Origin: Yamagishiella unicocca | Taxonomy: Eukaryota; Chlorophyta; Chlorophyceae; Chlamydomonadales; Volvocaceae | NCBI GenBank assembly: GCA_003116995.1 | Contig: BDSL01000010.1 | Coordinates: forward strand, 1,664,319 to 1,728,318 | Length of the DNA stretch: 64,000 nucleotides | Direction of reading: 5' to 3' | Shown here: one piece after another, positions 22,201 to 34,800 of the stretch | Position numbering within the stretch: the first letter of the stretch is position 1 | Layout: each line of letters starts with the position of its first letter | The notes under the pieces: model-generated | The model's input: only the letters and a program-made list of their open reading frames with translations | The model's database searches: none | Told to the model about the DNA's origin: nothing | Program-made: the position numbers and the translations under genes

Positions 22201-24904
22201 CCCCGCTAGATACATCAAGCGAACCGAGTGTGGTTCAGTCCCTTTTGCCGCGCCGCCTCGTACTCTGCGTCGCTTTGACCCCGGTAACTCCGTTTCGCTG
22301 CCTCACGCGCGTCCTGATGCCTGCTGCCGCCCCCCCTCCCGCACACTCCGCGATGACGGACGTCGCTAACCGCTTTGGGCTCTGGCCAGGTGGGTCACAC
22401 GGCCGCTTTCGGGATATAGAAGCTGCTTCCTTGTACGCTTAGGTTTCGGCGTGGGCTTCCGGATGCTTCTACTGGTGCAGCCACGACCTCTCAAGGCGGC
22501 GCGGCTCGAGCTTCGGTGCCGGGAACAGGCGCTTGCCGGCCAAAATAGGTAAAGAATCTCGCCCCCACGGCAACTGCATGTATGCGGTCTGGGGCGGGGT
22601 CGGGCCGGGCTACGACACGTCTCCGTCTACATCCAGCCCACAACCCAAGTTTTCTGTGTGTGCTCCAAACGTCGACGCCATCTTGCCCGGTAGTCGGTAT
22701 CTTTTCCTCTAGAACCACGAAGTCGAAGGGCCGCGTCCACAGACTTCCGGTAGCCAAAACCAGGTTTCTCGGCGCGCAAGCTCCAACACGGGTCCCAAAC
22801 AATTCGCCGGGTACTTGTCTCCCCCATCATCTCCTATGTCGTGTCAATGGGTTTTCTCGCCACCCTCTCACCTTGTAGCAGCCGCACTCGTCCAGCAGCA
22901 GGTCGAAGGCGTTGTAGAGGGTGTCCAGGAAGAGCATCACCCGGGCGGGGTGCAGCTGCTGAGACATCGTCGTGAAGCCCTTGACTGCGGAAGTACGACA
23001 GCGAGGAGCGGAAAGGAAGCGAGTTGGTACGGTGGGTGCTGCATGGATTGAAGCAGTGCTGCGATGCTGGGCCTCCCTGCTGGGTGTGCACTGTGCAGAG
23101 CGCTCCGACCCTGCTGCCGGTTCCTCTAGGCCCACGCAGTGTGAAGGAAGGGACGCAGCAGGACCCCCCCCTTCATCAACGCAGCAGGGACACCCCACGC
23201 CTCATCACCGCAGCCCGCAGCCCGCCTTAGGGTCTTGCAATTCCTCCAGGCCACCATTTACCCCACACTGGCCAGTCCCAGTCCCACTCACTGTCGGCAA
23301 AGAGCACGGTGACGTCCGCGTGCCACGTGGCCAGAGACGTGACCTGGCGCCGCGTGAGCTGGATGGCGCTGTCGCTGTCGCTGGTGTCGTCCACCGGCGC
23401 AAAATCCGACACGACCGCCGCCGCCCCTGCGCCAACAGCCGCTGCACACCTGGAACGAAAGCTCGAAGCCAGCTGGCGGTTCAGCATTGGGCGGTGTTGC
23501 GAGAACGCTCTGAAGGGCGCCTCAACCTGGCTGGCTGGCGCGGCTCCGGACGAAGTGATCATGTGCGTGGACGTGCATGCGAAGGCGTCGTCCAATGCCG
23601 CTAAGCGGCCGCTGTCGTGTTGGGTGGCGCCGTCGTCGTTCTGGTCGTCGTCCATAGGAAAGGCCTGCTCTGAGTCCTTTGCGAGCATGACGTCGATCAC
23701 CTGGAGGCACGCACGAGTACGTGTTGAGATAGGGAGTGTGATTACAGGTGGGTGGGTGGATGGACGGGAGGTGTCCCATCAGGCGAGACATGTGTGCTCG
23801 GTGCAGTGAGCCACAGCCAATCATCTCGTCACGAACGAGCCCACCGCCGCACCGTCAGCGGGCAGCTAAGAACTCACATCACCAGGAGGACCCAGACGGC
23901 AAGCGACCAAATTGACGGCAGGATTGGGTCGAATGAGGTCCAAATGAGGTTCACACCGCGACCCCGCCCCTTGTCCGCCCGGAGCGCCTCACCTGTTGCG
24001 GCAGGATCTGTTTGAGCAGCGCCTGCTGCTGCCGGTGCAGGTGGGCCACCTGCCGCTGCGCCAGCACGGTGGCGGTGACGTCGGTCTCCGCCACTATGAA
24101 AGACGTGGTCAGGTAGATCGGATCACGCAGCCGCGAGATCTAAAGGCCGCCGATGAAGTGCACGGGCGGCGCAGCAGAATGGGAGCACGGTTACAGCTAA
24201 GGGTGAGAGAGGGAGCTGCGCAGCAGGCGACCGCCGGGACAACCGACATGCTGGGTGTGTGACTCAGTACGAGGGCAGGAAATGGTGCACCACAGTCTTG
24301 TTCGCTGCCTTGCAGGCGCCGCCACCCAGCCCCAGCCCAGTCCTTGCCCTGCCCGCCACCCAGCCCTGACCTGCACGTCGTGCCACCTCTCCTCGCCGTC
24401 TCGCAGTTGGAGCCACATGCGCAGCACGGGGCTGTCGCTGATGCACAGGCGGCGAGACCAGGTGCGTCCGGTGGCCGTGACCGCGCGCATGTCCTCGAGC
24501 GCGGAGGGGTCGCTGCAGAAGAGCTGCGATAGGTAGTTGAAGCGGGCGCTGCCGGGGAGCCGAGCCTCATACCTGCGACCGGACAGTGAGTGTTCTGTGT
24601 GTGGCACGGTTGGAATACTTGCGCTGTTGCTCTAAACTCTGACCCACCATCACGACCTGGCCCCTCCGCTCATTGCGCATGAACGGAGGGCACAGTTGGC
24701 CAGGCAGGCGCTACAGTGCCGGACACCCACCCGTGGATGCCAATGGCGGAGGAACTGGCTGCGTTCTGCACGACGATGTCGCCCTCGGCATCGATCATGG
24801 TGATGGGGTTGGGCGTGTACTTGAGGCCCATGTGGTCTCGCATCATGCCCTCGTACAGTCGGGCCGCCGAGTCGCTGGTGTCGGTGAACGTCACGTAGCC
24901 CAGC
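19243..24904 (-). CDS. Guanylate-cyclase-like gene copy D, 5'-incomplete
   Basis: Close relative of copy B in duplication unit 2. Exons in transcript order: 24904-24731, 24572-24371, 24139-23993, 23700-23292, 22984-22872, 20863-20848 (16 nt), 20597-20290, 19901-19821, 19491-19243. Phases agree throughout and give 565 residues. All catalytic signatures seen in A and B are present ([29 protein letters not shown]). Indels against copy B inside exons are multiples of three: one codon in exon 2, four codons in exon 4, and in exon 9 a one-codon gain plus a 13-codon loss. This argues that the reading frame has been maintained. Intron 5 is 2008 bp because of the same repeat insertion as in B. Intron 6 is 250 bp and differs from that of B over most of its length. 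Confidence 0.8.
20930..22855. mobile_element. Repeat insertion in intron 5 of cyclase copy D
   Basis: Counterpart of 8045-9905, so it predates the tandem duplication. Differences from unit 1 include about 71 extra bases near 22218-22288 and loss of about 16 bases near 21655. No coding capacity is recognised. Confidence 0.55.
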
Positions 24905-25620
24905 CTGCAGCGGCAGAGGAAGGCGCACAGGAGTGAGGACGGACCCAAGCCGTAACAATGCTGCTCTGCAGCATTGCAGGTCAAGCCAGGAGGATTGGCT
25001 AGCGTATGCATGCCTAGCTACCGCCGAGATGGAAGGTAAGCCACCAGAACCAACTAGATGATCTCGAATGTATGCACGTCCTAGCTCCCTTGCTGATCAT
25101 GCAGCGCTTGCATAGCCCTCGAGGCCCGAGTCACACAAACGCATACACGAGCATCGCCCGGACCCCGTGCGGAGTTGGGGATGTTTTCCTACCTGGGCTG
25201 GACCGATGCGGCTGGGTTGGGTTGGAGTCCAGTCGCGCAGCCTGGGACGCCTGCGTCCATCCGGGCAAGACGTATACACTACGGTGTATACACTAGGTGT
25301 ACCTAAATCGTCAAGCAAGCCTTCGCCCACATACAGGTTCCGAGCCCCGCATTTCCCAGGCAGGCAGGCGCCTAGTGCGCTGCAGTATTTACCTGGCTCG
25401 GTGTCGCCACCGTAGACGAGCACTGGGTAGAACCTGGTGGGGCGCCAGGCAGCAGCAACGTGTGTCGGAAAGCAAGCAGCAAGGTGATAGCTGGCAGCGA
25501 ATATGGTGGGGGCCCATGACCAGATGTCGATTGTCGTGGCGCCCTGCCGTATCACAACGGTACCCCGACCTTCGCTTTAACCCCGCCAGGAGTGGGGCTC
25601 GCGACTCCGCAGCCGCTCAC

Positions 25621-26457
25621 CACAAGCAGACCAGCTCCGCCCTGCGGCCAGGGTGGTAGAAGACGATGCGGTTCATGGCTGGGGCCACCTCGCCTCCCGC
25701 CACCAACAGCTTCAAGAATCCCATGAAGCTTTGCCTGAGGGTGGCGGTGTTCGGTTTTTAGGGTATTAGGGTTTTACGAATTGGCAAGCCGTCCAAGATG
25801 GTGCACGGCAGTCGCAAATGCGCTAGGCACTCCGCAAGGAAACGTGCTATGTCCATTGCTCTGCATTATTTACCCTAGGCGGCGGCGGTAGTGGAGATGA
25901 TCAGTGGGGAGTGGCATAAAACCGTTGACGCGAAAAGGACAGGACAGTTGGCGCATGGTCGGCGGACACCTAGTTTGTGGGCGCATGCTGGAGCACGGGG
26001 ACGGACTACCGGCAAACCGGTGGAGGCGTCCCGTCGGGGGCATGGTCAGCGGGGCGGGACGCCGGCGGCGGCGGCAGTCATGGTGGCACTGGTGGATTCA
26101 GTTATCATTGCCCAGCTAGACGCGCCGCAAGCCACCTCATGACCCATCACGCTCTGTGCATCGACCCGACGGCACGGCACCTGATGGCTGTGTTGGCACC
26201 AATGGACATGTTCATGCCACGAACGGCGGCCTTGGTGTCGGCAACGTCCACCATCCTGCAGTTATCAGTTAGGCATGGGGCTGGCATGAGCACAGTGCTG
26301 TCGTACATACAGAGGGCCCTGCAACCCGCTTCCCCCTCGTGGGCCTCCCGACAAACCTGCAGTGCGCGGAAGATGCGTACAGCACCTGGCGGCCCCACTT
26401 GCCGCACAGCGCCCGCTCGTGGCCCTCTCCCAGCTCCTCGAGCACGGACAGCGTCAC
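25621..26457 (-). other. Candidate upstream exons of cyclase copy D
   Basis: Counterparts of the candidate copy B exons at a constant offset of 12869: 26457-26357, 26255-26181 and 25728-25621, with the same splice borders and phases. The two units are nearly identical here, so conservation adds no evidence of selection. Confidence 0.35.
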
Positions 26458-27256
26458 CTGGGGGGCAGACGACGATGTGCAGCGTGTGGCTGGAGTGCGA
26501 GCCGGAGGCAAGGGAAAGCAAGTATGCTCGGCACCTTCCAGACATGGATGGCCTTTGCACACGATGATAAGAGCTCGCTCGAGCGTCTCGTTACAGTCGG
26601 CATCTCCGCCAACGCCCCAGAAACAACCAGTAGTCATGCCCCGGTGCTGGCCCCGACTCATCCAAACACCTCCTCAACGGCTCGCCTTGAGGTCTGAACG
26701 CTCCGAGCCCCGGCGCACGCTTTCCAACGTGACGCCGCGAATTCCTGCCCAGCCACAAGCTGAGGGCGGCGCTGAAGAGCAGCCTGTTATGATGTCATCG
26801 GTCCCGCCTAGCCGCCGCTGTTCCTCCGGAGACAAGCAAACTGCATCCCCACCGAATAGAGGATGAATGCCGTTAGGGATGGAACTCCAGTATAAAGGAC
26901 ACTGGCACCTGGTGTGGTGGATGCAGAACGCAAGCTACGCCCAACCGCTACTCAACTCGTTTCCCGGTGAGGGGCGTATATGTTTATCACATCGCACCCT
27001 GAAACAAGATCTTACACTGCAAGATACTGCTTGATGTTGAGCAACCCAAAGGTTCAACTGCTTGCCGGCTACAGTCTTTCCTATATATTGAGTTCGCAGC
27101 ATGTAATCCTGACACCTCAGAAGATGTTTTCGATGCAAAAACAGTCATAAACTTCATTGCTATATGTTCCGAGCCGGGTTCCGCGCATACCAATTTAGCC
27201 TAGCCTGATGCTACCATCTTGCAATTAGCAAGACATAAGGTTAAAGCATTCCCTAC

Positions 27257-27512
27257 CTGCATCGAGGAACAACGGTACCTCGGGCACCGCGTAGTCGCCT
27301 TGACAGTTGTTTTGGCCAAGCTCCAATAGTTTTGCTTCAAGAGCATGCTGCGTTTGATGGGCCTGCGTCAGCTGCGCTTTCAAAAAGCAGACTTCCTTAC
27401 GGTGGGCCTCTGCCGCTGCGATGACAGCCTCCTGCAGCTCGGCGTTCGCTAGACGTAGTCTCTCAATATCAGCTTGGTACATCGCATCATCGTGCATGTG
27501 TTCATTGATGCC
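27257..27512 (-). CDS. Coiled-coil exon, unit 2 (hypothetical)
   Basis: Same 256-nt exon as 14729-14984 with identical acceptor and donor positions and no frameshift. It encodes a charged helix (ADIERLRLANAELQEAV) then GDYAVPEVPLFLDAG. Function unknown. Confidence 0.5.
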
Positions 27513-27870
27513 CTGGAAGGCATTGACGGGATGTCCTCCACGCAAGCCGCCCAGCATCCCGCCTCCGGCGTTGTGACAGTAACGGCAGCCGGGCCGCTTG
27601 GCGCTTCACTGTATAATAACCTTATACTTTTGAGTACTACACTCAGCAATGTCTGTAATGTACTTTGAACGAGGCGCTGCGCTGTCTTCCAACGCATGAC
27701 AACGAAACCAGCTACGGGCGTGATAAGCTTTATTGAGACTTTACGACTTGAGAACGGCTTTTCATTCCGTAAGTTATATAGGACAATATAAAGGGCAATA
27801 TATAGGACTAAATATGGCCATGACTGCTGAAGTCCAAATGCTCGCAACCGTACATTGGACAAGCATCAAG

Positions 27871-28898
27871 CAAGTGTGGACGTGTAATATACGTCGTAAG
27901 GCCCTCCGGTCGTTTTCCTGCCTTCCAGTGTCAGCTCATAGGAGGCAGTTAGGGGTGTCAATTACGACTCTATACTGATAGTGCCCGAAAGGAGTACGGA
28001 ACGCAGTTCGCTCGACATCACTCGGCGGCAACCGAATCGGGTGGCACCCCTGCCTAGATCGAGGGAACTACGCACTTTCGCTCCGCGCAGTCGATCTAAC
28101 AAATCGTCTATCCGCAGTCACGGGTAACGCTTCTTTATCGTGACATGGTAGGCAGCAGGGTAATCAACGGATATTTGAAGCGTGCCGCCCTTCTATTTAA
28201 CAAACGGGACCGGAGAGCCGTACTTTTTCACAGGCGAAGGGCACGTGGTTCCATCGTTGCCTATTGCAAACTTTCAGTGCTTCGCCCCATGGGACCCCTG
28301 AGGGGCACATTAACCTCATTGGAACACCATACAGTATGATAACACACACACGGCTCGTCTTGTTGAGATGGACGGCGCCATCTGTTAAATAAACATATTA
28401 CGACACAGCCTCAACACGGAAGCTAACACATGTCTTGCCGCGAGGGGAAACACCACGATAGGCTTTGTCGTACCGTGCGTGGACCACCACGCACGTTGCA
28501 AGCGGCCCTTTGGGCTGCAAACCTGCGCTCATTAGTACCCGCCTTCCTGCCGGAACGAAACGGCAATCTCCGTCCACGCCTCATGCCAGCCAAGGCAATA
28601 CGGAAAATTGCTTTCCAGTGAAAGCGCACTCCCCACACCCCATATTCCCCCAAAACATTAGTATGTTGTATTTAGCAATGCAAGCAGTAGGCGCGGAACA
28701 ACAGAACGCAAAACCCGCAACTGGTCTCGTTTGACCTCAGCACCTCCCTGCAGCTCAGGCACGTGCAGCTGAGCGGCTGGAGCCTTCCCCCCTCACCACC
28801 ATGTCAGCGCCAGTCGCGCCCCCCCGGTCGCACCCCCCCGGCCATCCGTCCCGCCTCGTAGCTGCTGCTGGCAGCTCCCCTCGGGCCCCAGCGGTCTC
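27871..28898. other. Spacer between duplication array and kinase gene; 3' flank of the kinase
   Basis: Less GC-rich than its surroundings. No recognisable gene or repeat. The kinase 3' UTR must lie here (28898 downward on the minus strand), but no TGTAA signal was found on that strand. Confidence 0.5.
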
Positions 28899-31800
28899 TC
28901 ACTCCTCCGCGGGGTCGAATATGCAGACACAGTCGTACAGGGTGCCGTTGAAGAGCTTCTTTGCCAGGCGCTCCGTCTTGATCATGGCCAGCTTGAGGAC
29001 GTCGCAGGTAAACTTGGCCGTGAAGTTGGTGTGGATGGCCCGGCCCATGCCCTCAATCACCAGCAGGTCCACTCCGACGCATGCCTGCAGCGAGGCGGGA
29101 TGAAAACGAGTGAAGCGATGTAGGTTGAGCGAGTCGAACGAATCGCTTTAGCCGTGAGGAGTTGAGGGAGGCAGAGGGCGGGACCATTACGTGGGCGGAG
29201 TGAAGGTCTTGGTGTTGGTAACGACCTCCCCAGCGTGTTGGGAGGACCCAGCAGGAATTCCATCCTTGGACGTTGCCACTACTGCTGCTGCTGCGCCGAC
29301 AGCTAGTTTGTTCATCTATCTTCCGAACAGGTGTCTTCCAAACTGCGCCTTTTGCCTACACTGACATTACTCAAGCTCAAGCCACCAACCAGCTATGCAC
29401 GGGCCCGCGGCGTCCGCGCCCGTCCGGCCCCGTTCTTGTCCGTGGCGGGCAGCGGCTCACCGGTACGTTAATGCGAACATGCGATTCGTCGCAATTCCCG
29501 TAGCGATTTGGGTTATCTGCCTAGCTAGCCGCGTATCGTTGTATGTGCTGTCCCTGGTTTCCCTTTCCACGCCTTACACAGATACCCGCGCTCACGCCTA
29601 GACCTGCTCGTGTGCCCTTGACGCGACGTGCAAGGTACCTGGCCCAACAGCCGCTGCCCGCCTACCTCCGCCAGGCGGTCCGGCACCCGCCGCAGGTCCA
29701 GGCATGGGCTGCCCTGGCCGTTAGCTACCACGTAGAGCTTGGGGCCCACGCGGTTGACGGCGGGGTCGGTGGCGACGGAGTGCCAGGCGGGAGCCGGCAG
29801 CGGGGCCGGCTCCTCGTCGGGCGGGGAGGCGTCACCGGCGGTGCAGGCCGCACTCGCCGTCAGTGCCTCCGCCGCAGCAGGTCGAGAGCTGCTGCCGCTA
29901 GGTCCGCTCCCACCGGCAGCACTGGCGGCACCTTCCACCACCACCGCCGGCGCTTTGGGGTCGGGAAGCGCCCGCCGGGGCTGGGTTTGGGGCCCCTGCT
30001 GCTGCGCGCGTTGAGGCTTAGGCTGCGGCAGGCTGCTGTGGTAGTGCAGCAGCTGCTGCAGGTTGGGGCTGGAGCGGCGGGAGGGGCGCAGCCCCGGGTA
30101 CGGCGGCACGTGGCCGCCAGTCGCCAGCTCCACCTGCGGGGGGGGCCACGTGGGGCCGGGGCGGGGGTGTTTATCCGGTGGGTCCGCTGCGTGACCCGAC
30201 CTGCCTTCCACCAGACTGCCGCAGGTCGCTGTAGGGTCCCCGCAAAATGCCCCACAAGATGCGCACTGGACTCCCGCTGAGGTGGTGCCCTAGGGCTCTG
30301 GCGCCACCTAGCTGGCCAACACGCCGTGTGTGTGCGTGTGCCCGCTGCGCCGGTGCTACCACGACGTCCCTGCCCGCCCCCGCCCGCCGCCCCAGGCTGC
30401 CCCACCTTGACCGCCGCCTCCCTCGCTGCCTTGATGATGGGGCAGGCCTCCGCCGCCGCACTGAGCAGCGCCCGCAGCTCCGGCGCCGTGATGTCGTTGA
30501 TGGCGGGCAGCGAGTTGGCAACCAGCACCACCTCGCAACCCAGCCGCAGCAGCTCGCGGGCGAAGGGCAGCATGCCCAGGACCACGTCCGCGCCGCTGTT
30601 GTCCACGAACATCATCACACGGCGGTAGGGCGGCGAGGGCGGCTTGTTGCTGGCCGGGGGCTCTGAGAGGGAGGGAAGGGAGGGGTCAAGTGGGGGCCGG
30701 CGGGCGACTGTGGGGAGAAGTGGTATTGAGGAACCGAGCGGCGAATTGGCGGCCGTAGGCTGAATCTGTCATGCAGCGTGATTGCAGCGTCTCCCCCTAG
30801 CCTCGGAAGCGTGCACTCGCCCAACGCGGAACACGTGACTAAAACGCCCCGCGCCTTTTGAACCCTGTCCCGCCGCCGCCGCACCCTGCGCGTCCCCTCC
30901 GAACGCCGCCATGATTCGCGCCGCGAAGGCGTCGAAGTTGTCCACCGCCCAGGGCCGCTTGGACAGGCGCAGGCGGGCGGCGCGGTATATCTCCAGGATG
31001 GTTCCGTCCCGATACAGCGCCACGCAGGCCTTGCTGCCCCAGTCGAAGATGTTGCCCGCCAGCACACCCTCCACCAGGCTCAGCAGCCGGGCCGGCAGCG
31101 TCTCCGCGTCCAGCTCACGAAGCAGGTCGGGCAGCACAGCCAGGGCGGCGCGGTTCTCCCGCTCCTTGTCCAGGCTGCGTGGTGGCGGGGGGCAGCAGGC
31201 GAGGCGGTGGGCTGAGAGGAAGACCATAGGCGGGGCGCGGGAGGGCTCAGGGGCCAGGTCCTGAAAGGCGGGGGAGCGTGCTGCTGCCGGGTCATATAGC
31301 CCGTTGCGCCGTCGCCCCGTTGCGCCCTCGCTCGCCGAGGGCCACTCGCGCACTCACCGGTACACGTCGTTGAAGCCGAACTCTCGCAGGCACTCCTCGC
31401 GCATGGCGAACAGCTCCGCCAGCCCCAGCGCGCCGTAGCTGCCTGGCTCCGCCTCCAGCCGGTCCAGGTGGGCGCGGAAAGCCCTGGGGGGCGGGTCGGG
31501 GGGTGGGAAGTGTGGGGGGTGGGGGGTCGGTGCGTGCAGGGGCAGTAGCAGCGGCCGCAGCAGGGGAGGGGTGTATGGTGGCGTGACGCACAAGTGCGCT
31601 AAGGCGGTTCTGGGGCGCTGCGTAGTGGTCCACTGTAACGTGGGACCGGGAGAACCCTTCCTGTCACGCCGCGCTGCCCAGCCTCCCTAGTCCCTTCCCC
31701 CAGCCGGCCCCGCCCCCGCCCTACCGCCCACCTACCCACCCGCCGCCGATACCCCCCCCCCTGCCGCCTCCCCCTGCCGGCCCCCCCTGCCGCCCCCCCC

Positions 31801-34800
31801 TGCCGCCCCCGCCCACCGGTGTTTTCCTCGCGTACACAGGTCCTCCTTGCAACCCCCCACCGCTGCCCTGGCGCCCCTGCCGCAAGCCCCCGCCCCCGGG
31901 CCCCGCTACTGCCCCTGGCCCCCGTCACCCTGCACCCTTCTGCCTCGGAATTGCCCTGGTCCTCAACGCCCTCAGTGCCCAAGGCTACTCCCAAACGCTG
32001 ACTGGTCACCAAGTCCCACGAACTCGTCGGTGCCTCCCCCTTCCTGTACCACCATGCTCGCCAGCTGCCACCTATGACCACGGCCCGTCACCTGCCGGCC
32101 CCCCTTTCGCATCCCCCTCTGCCAGCCAGCAACCCCCACATCCCTCACAGCCCTGGCGCCACACAGCCGCAGCAGCTTCCCCGGCTGCCACCTCCCCTGT
32201 AACGACCCAGGACTCCCAGTCCCGCCCGCCCCCGCCTCTCCCGCCACACCAGCCCGCGCCAGCCCCCCCGCTCCTCCACAACAAACCCCCACCAGCCAGC
32301 CAGGCATACCCCTCCACCAGCCAGCCAGGCATACCCCTCCACCAGCAAACCCTACCAAACCCCAGGTCCCCACCTCCGCCTCACTCCTCCCTCACCAACC
32401 CCTCGAAACAACCCAGCGCACACGCTGACTTGCCATTCGCACACGGTTCCCTCCCACAGCGCCCTCCAGCCCACACGGTCACGTACACGGTCGTACGGCG
32501 CCGCACCGTACACTCCGATGCATACATACATACACAGCATGCACCCCTAAAATATCCAGCATGCACCCCTAAAAGTAAGTACCAAACATTTTCCTAATCG
32601 GTTTCATAGTCAGTGCCGACCCACGGGCTTCCCTCACAAACTACCCCCCCCCCCGCTTCACCCTCCCTCCCCCTCCATCCCGGCCAGCTGACGTGGTGTC
32701 AGCTCCCCAGCCGCCCCCAACCACCCAGCTGCCTGCGGGGTCCGTGTGTTAATATGTACGCCTGGTCCGCGAACCTCCACGCACCACCAACCAACTGGAC
32801 CGGTGCGGACATGGGCGGCTCCGTGGGGTGAGTGAGCGTGACGTCCTGTATGCCTGACGCTGCGGCTGCTGCGGCTGCTGGCAGTGCACGCACCTTCCGA
32901 ACGCCTGAGCTCGGCGCTGCGGCAGCTCGCCGCCCCCCTCGCTGGCCGACGCCTTCTCCACCACCACCGGTATCTGCTCCCGCAGAATGTTGGTCCACCA
33001 GCGCAGCTCCTCCTCGTCGGAGTTGATGTCCAGGGTGTTGGGCTCGTAGCTGCGGCGGGGGGGGGGGTAGGGCCAGGTGGTGAGGTGGGCTCGTGCGGCC
33101 TGGACTGGGTGTGCGACAGGGTCAACATGCATCTGGCGTGTGGCTGTGTGCGCTCGTGGACTTGAGCCGAGAGGAGCCCTCGCGGGCACCCACAGGTTAT
33201 TAAGGGGAAGATGTGGCCTGGGTTCGTGTAGTCTGCGAGCTGCAGCCGCCGCTGGCATGAGCGAGGTGTGCAACAGCGACGAGGGGTGGAGGCAACGCAG
33301 CAGCACTTCTCCGCCGTCGCCGAAGCCTGCAGTAGCCTCCTACGTGGCAACATCCCGCAACCAAACCAACGCAGCAAGCCGCCCCTGCCCTGACACAACT
33401 AATATGATCCCCTCGTCCCCTGCCTCCGCCTCCTATCCCCTGCCTCCGCCTCCTATCCCCTGCCGGGGGTGACGCGGCCCCCCCTGGAGGGCAGCAGCCC
33501 TACAACGCTTACGTGGCAATGCCCTTGAGAAGCGGGAACGGCTCCAGGGTGGGCGAGTAGTGCAGCACCCCCACGTGCAGCGACATGCGCTGCCGGGCCC
33601 CCGCGTAGCCCGAGGGTGACGGCACCGCCTGGTCCGTCAGCGAGAAGGAGCGGGGGACCACCGCCACCCGGGAGAGGGGGCCACTGCCGCCAGCGGCAGC
33701 AGCGCCGCCGCTGACCCCAGCTGGCTCCGGCTGTAGCTCCGTCGCAGGGGCCGAGCCGCTGTCCAGACCGGCGCCTTCGGCTGCCTCGCCGCTGGCTGCC
33801 GCCGCTGGCGCTGCGCTGGCCTCGACTCCGGTTGCGGCTGTGGATGCGGCTGTGGATGCGGATGACGCCGCAGCGACGAACTTCTCCACCCAGCTGACCT
33901 TTTCCGACACATCCCGTATGGCGGGCCCAACCACCGACCCCCCGAGCAGCGGGGCGCCCGTGGAGAAGCGCTCAACGAAGCGGGCGCGCACCTGGGGGGG
34001 CATAAGGACCGGTTACACGGCATGGGTATAACAGTTGGTGGGGCTGAGGGTGGCCGGGCAAGGGGCCCCGGGCGAGGGTGGCCGGGCAAGGGGCCCCGGG
34101 CGAGGGTGGCCGGGCAAGGGGCCCCGGGCGAGGGTGGCCGGGCAAGGGGCCCCGGGCGAGGGTGGCCGGGCAAGGGGCGCGGGGTAGCTGACAGAGAGGG
34201 GGTGGAGATTGGTCTGCTGTGGCAAGGGCCCGTGAGGGCACGAGGCGCCTCGGCCCCGGGCGGGGAGACGGGAGGGGGGGGCGGGGGGGGACGCCTTCTG
34301 CACCCCTTACCTAACTGCTGCACCTCTTCCACGAGGAGAAACCCCACGCCCCACCACCAGTCGCCCTTCCCCTCTCTTCCCTTCTCTCCACTCCCATCGT
34401 GGCATCGGCCGTGGATTAGCCTGCCCACCCCCCGCACCTTGCGCGCCTGTGCGTCCGGGTCCCCTCCTGCGCTGCTGCCCCGCACCATGGGGTGCACGGT
34501 GAGGAAGGCGCCCACCGCCCCCAGGAAGCCCTCGTGGCGCAGAAACATGGCGGCCATCTCGCCCTGGGGAGGGATGGAGGGGGGTGGGATGGAGGGGGGG
34601 AGGGGCACCCTAGGTGGAGGGGAGTGGGATGGAGGGGAGGGGCACCACAGGTGGAGGCCACGCTGGGGGGCACGAACCCCACGCGCGTCCGCGCACGGAG
34701 GCTGGTCGCATATGCTACGGAATTTCAAGAAAGCCACCGATGGTAGGTTTCGCCACCACCACCAATACCACTGTCGGTACCCGTCCCACCGGGCCCAAGA

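Larger units (their letters stand above)
15536..27870. repeat. Tandem segmental duplication, unit 2 (about 12.3 kb)
   Basis: Second copy of 2145-15310: cyclase copy C (+), spacer, copy D (-), candidate upstream exons and the coiled-coil exon in the same order. It lacks the unit 1 segments at about 4640-5167 and 14124-14479, and carries about 71 extra bases near 22218-22288 and a private 70-bp tandem duplication at 18308-18448. Confidence 0.9.

Noticed and set aside
31484..32893. Gly/Trp-rich and Pro-rich open frames in kinase intron 9
   Set aside because: They are translations of GC-skewed repeats inside an intron; kinase exons on either side join in phase without them.
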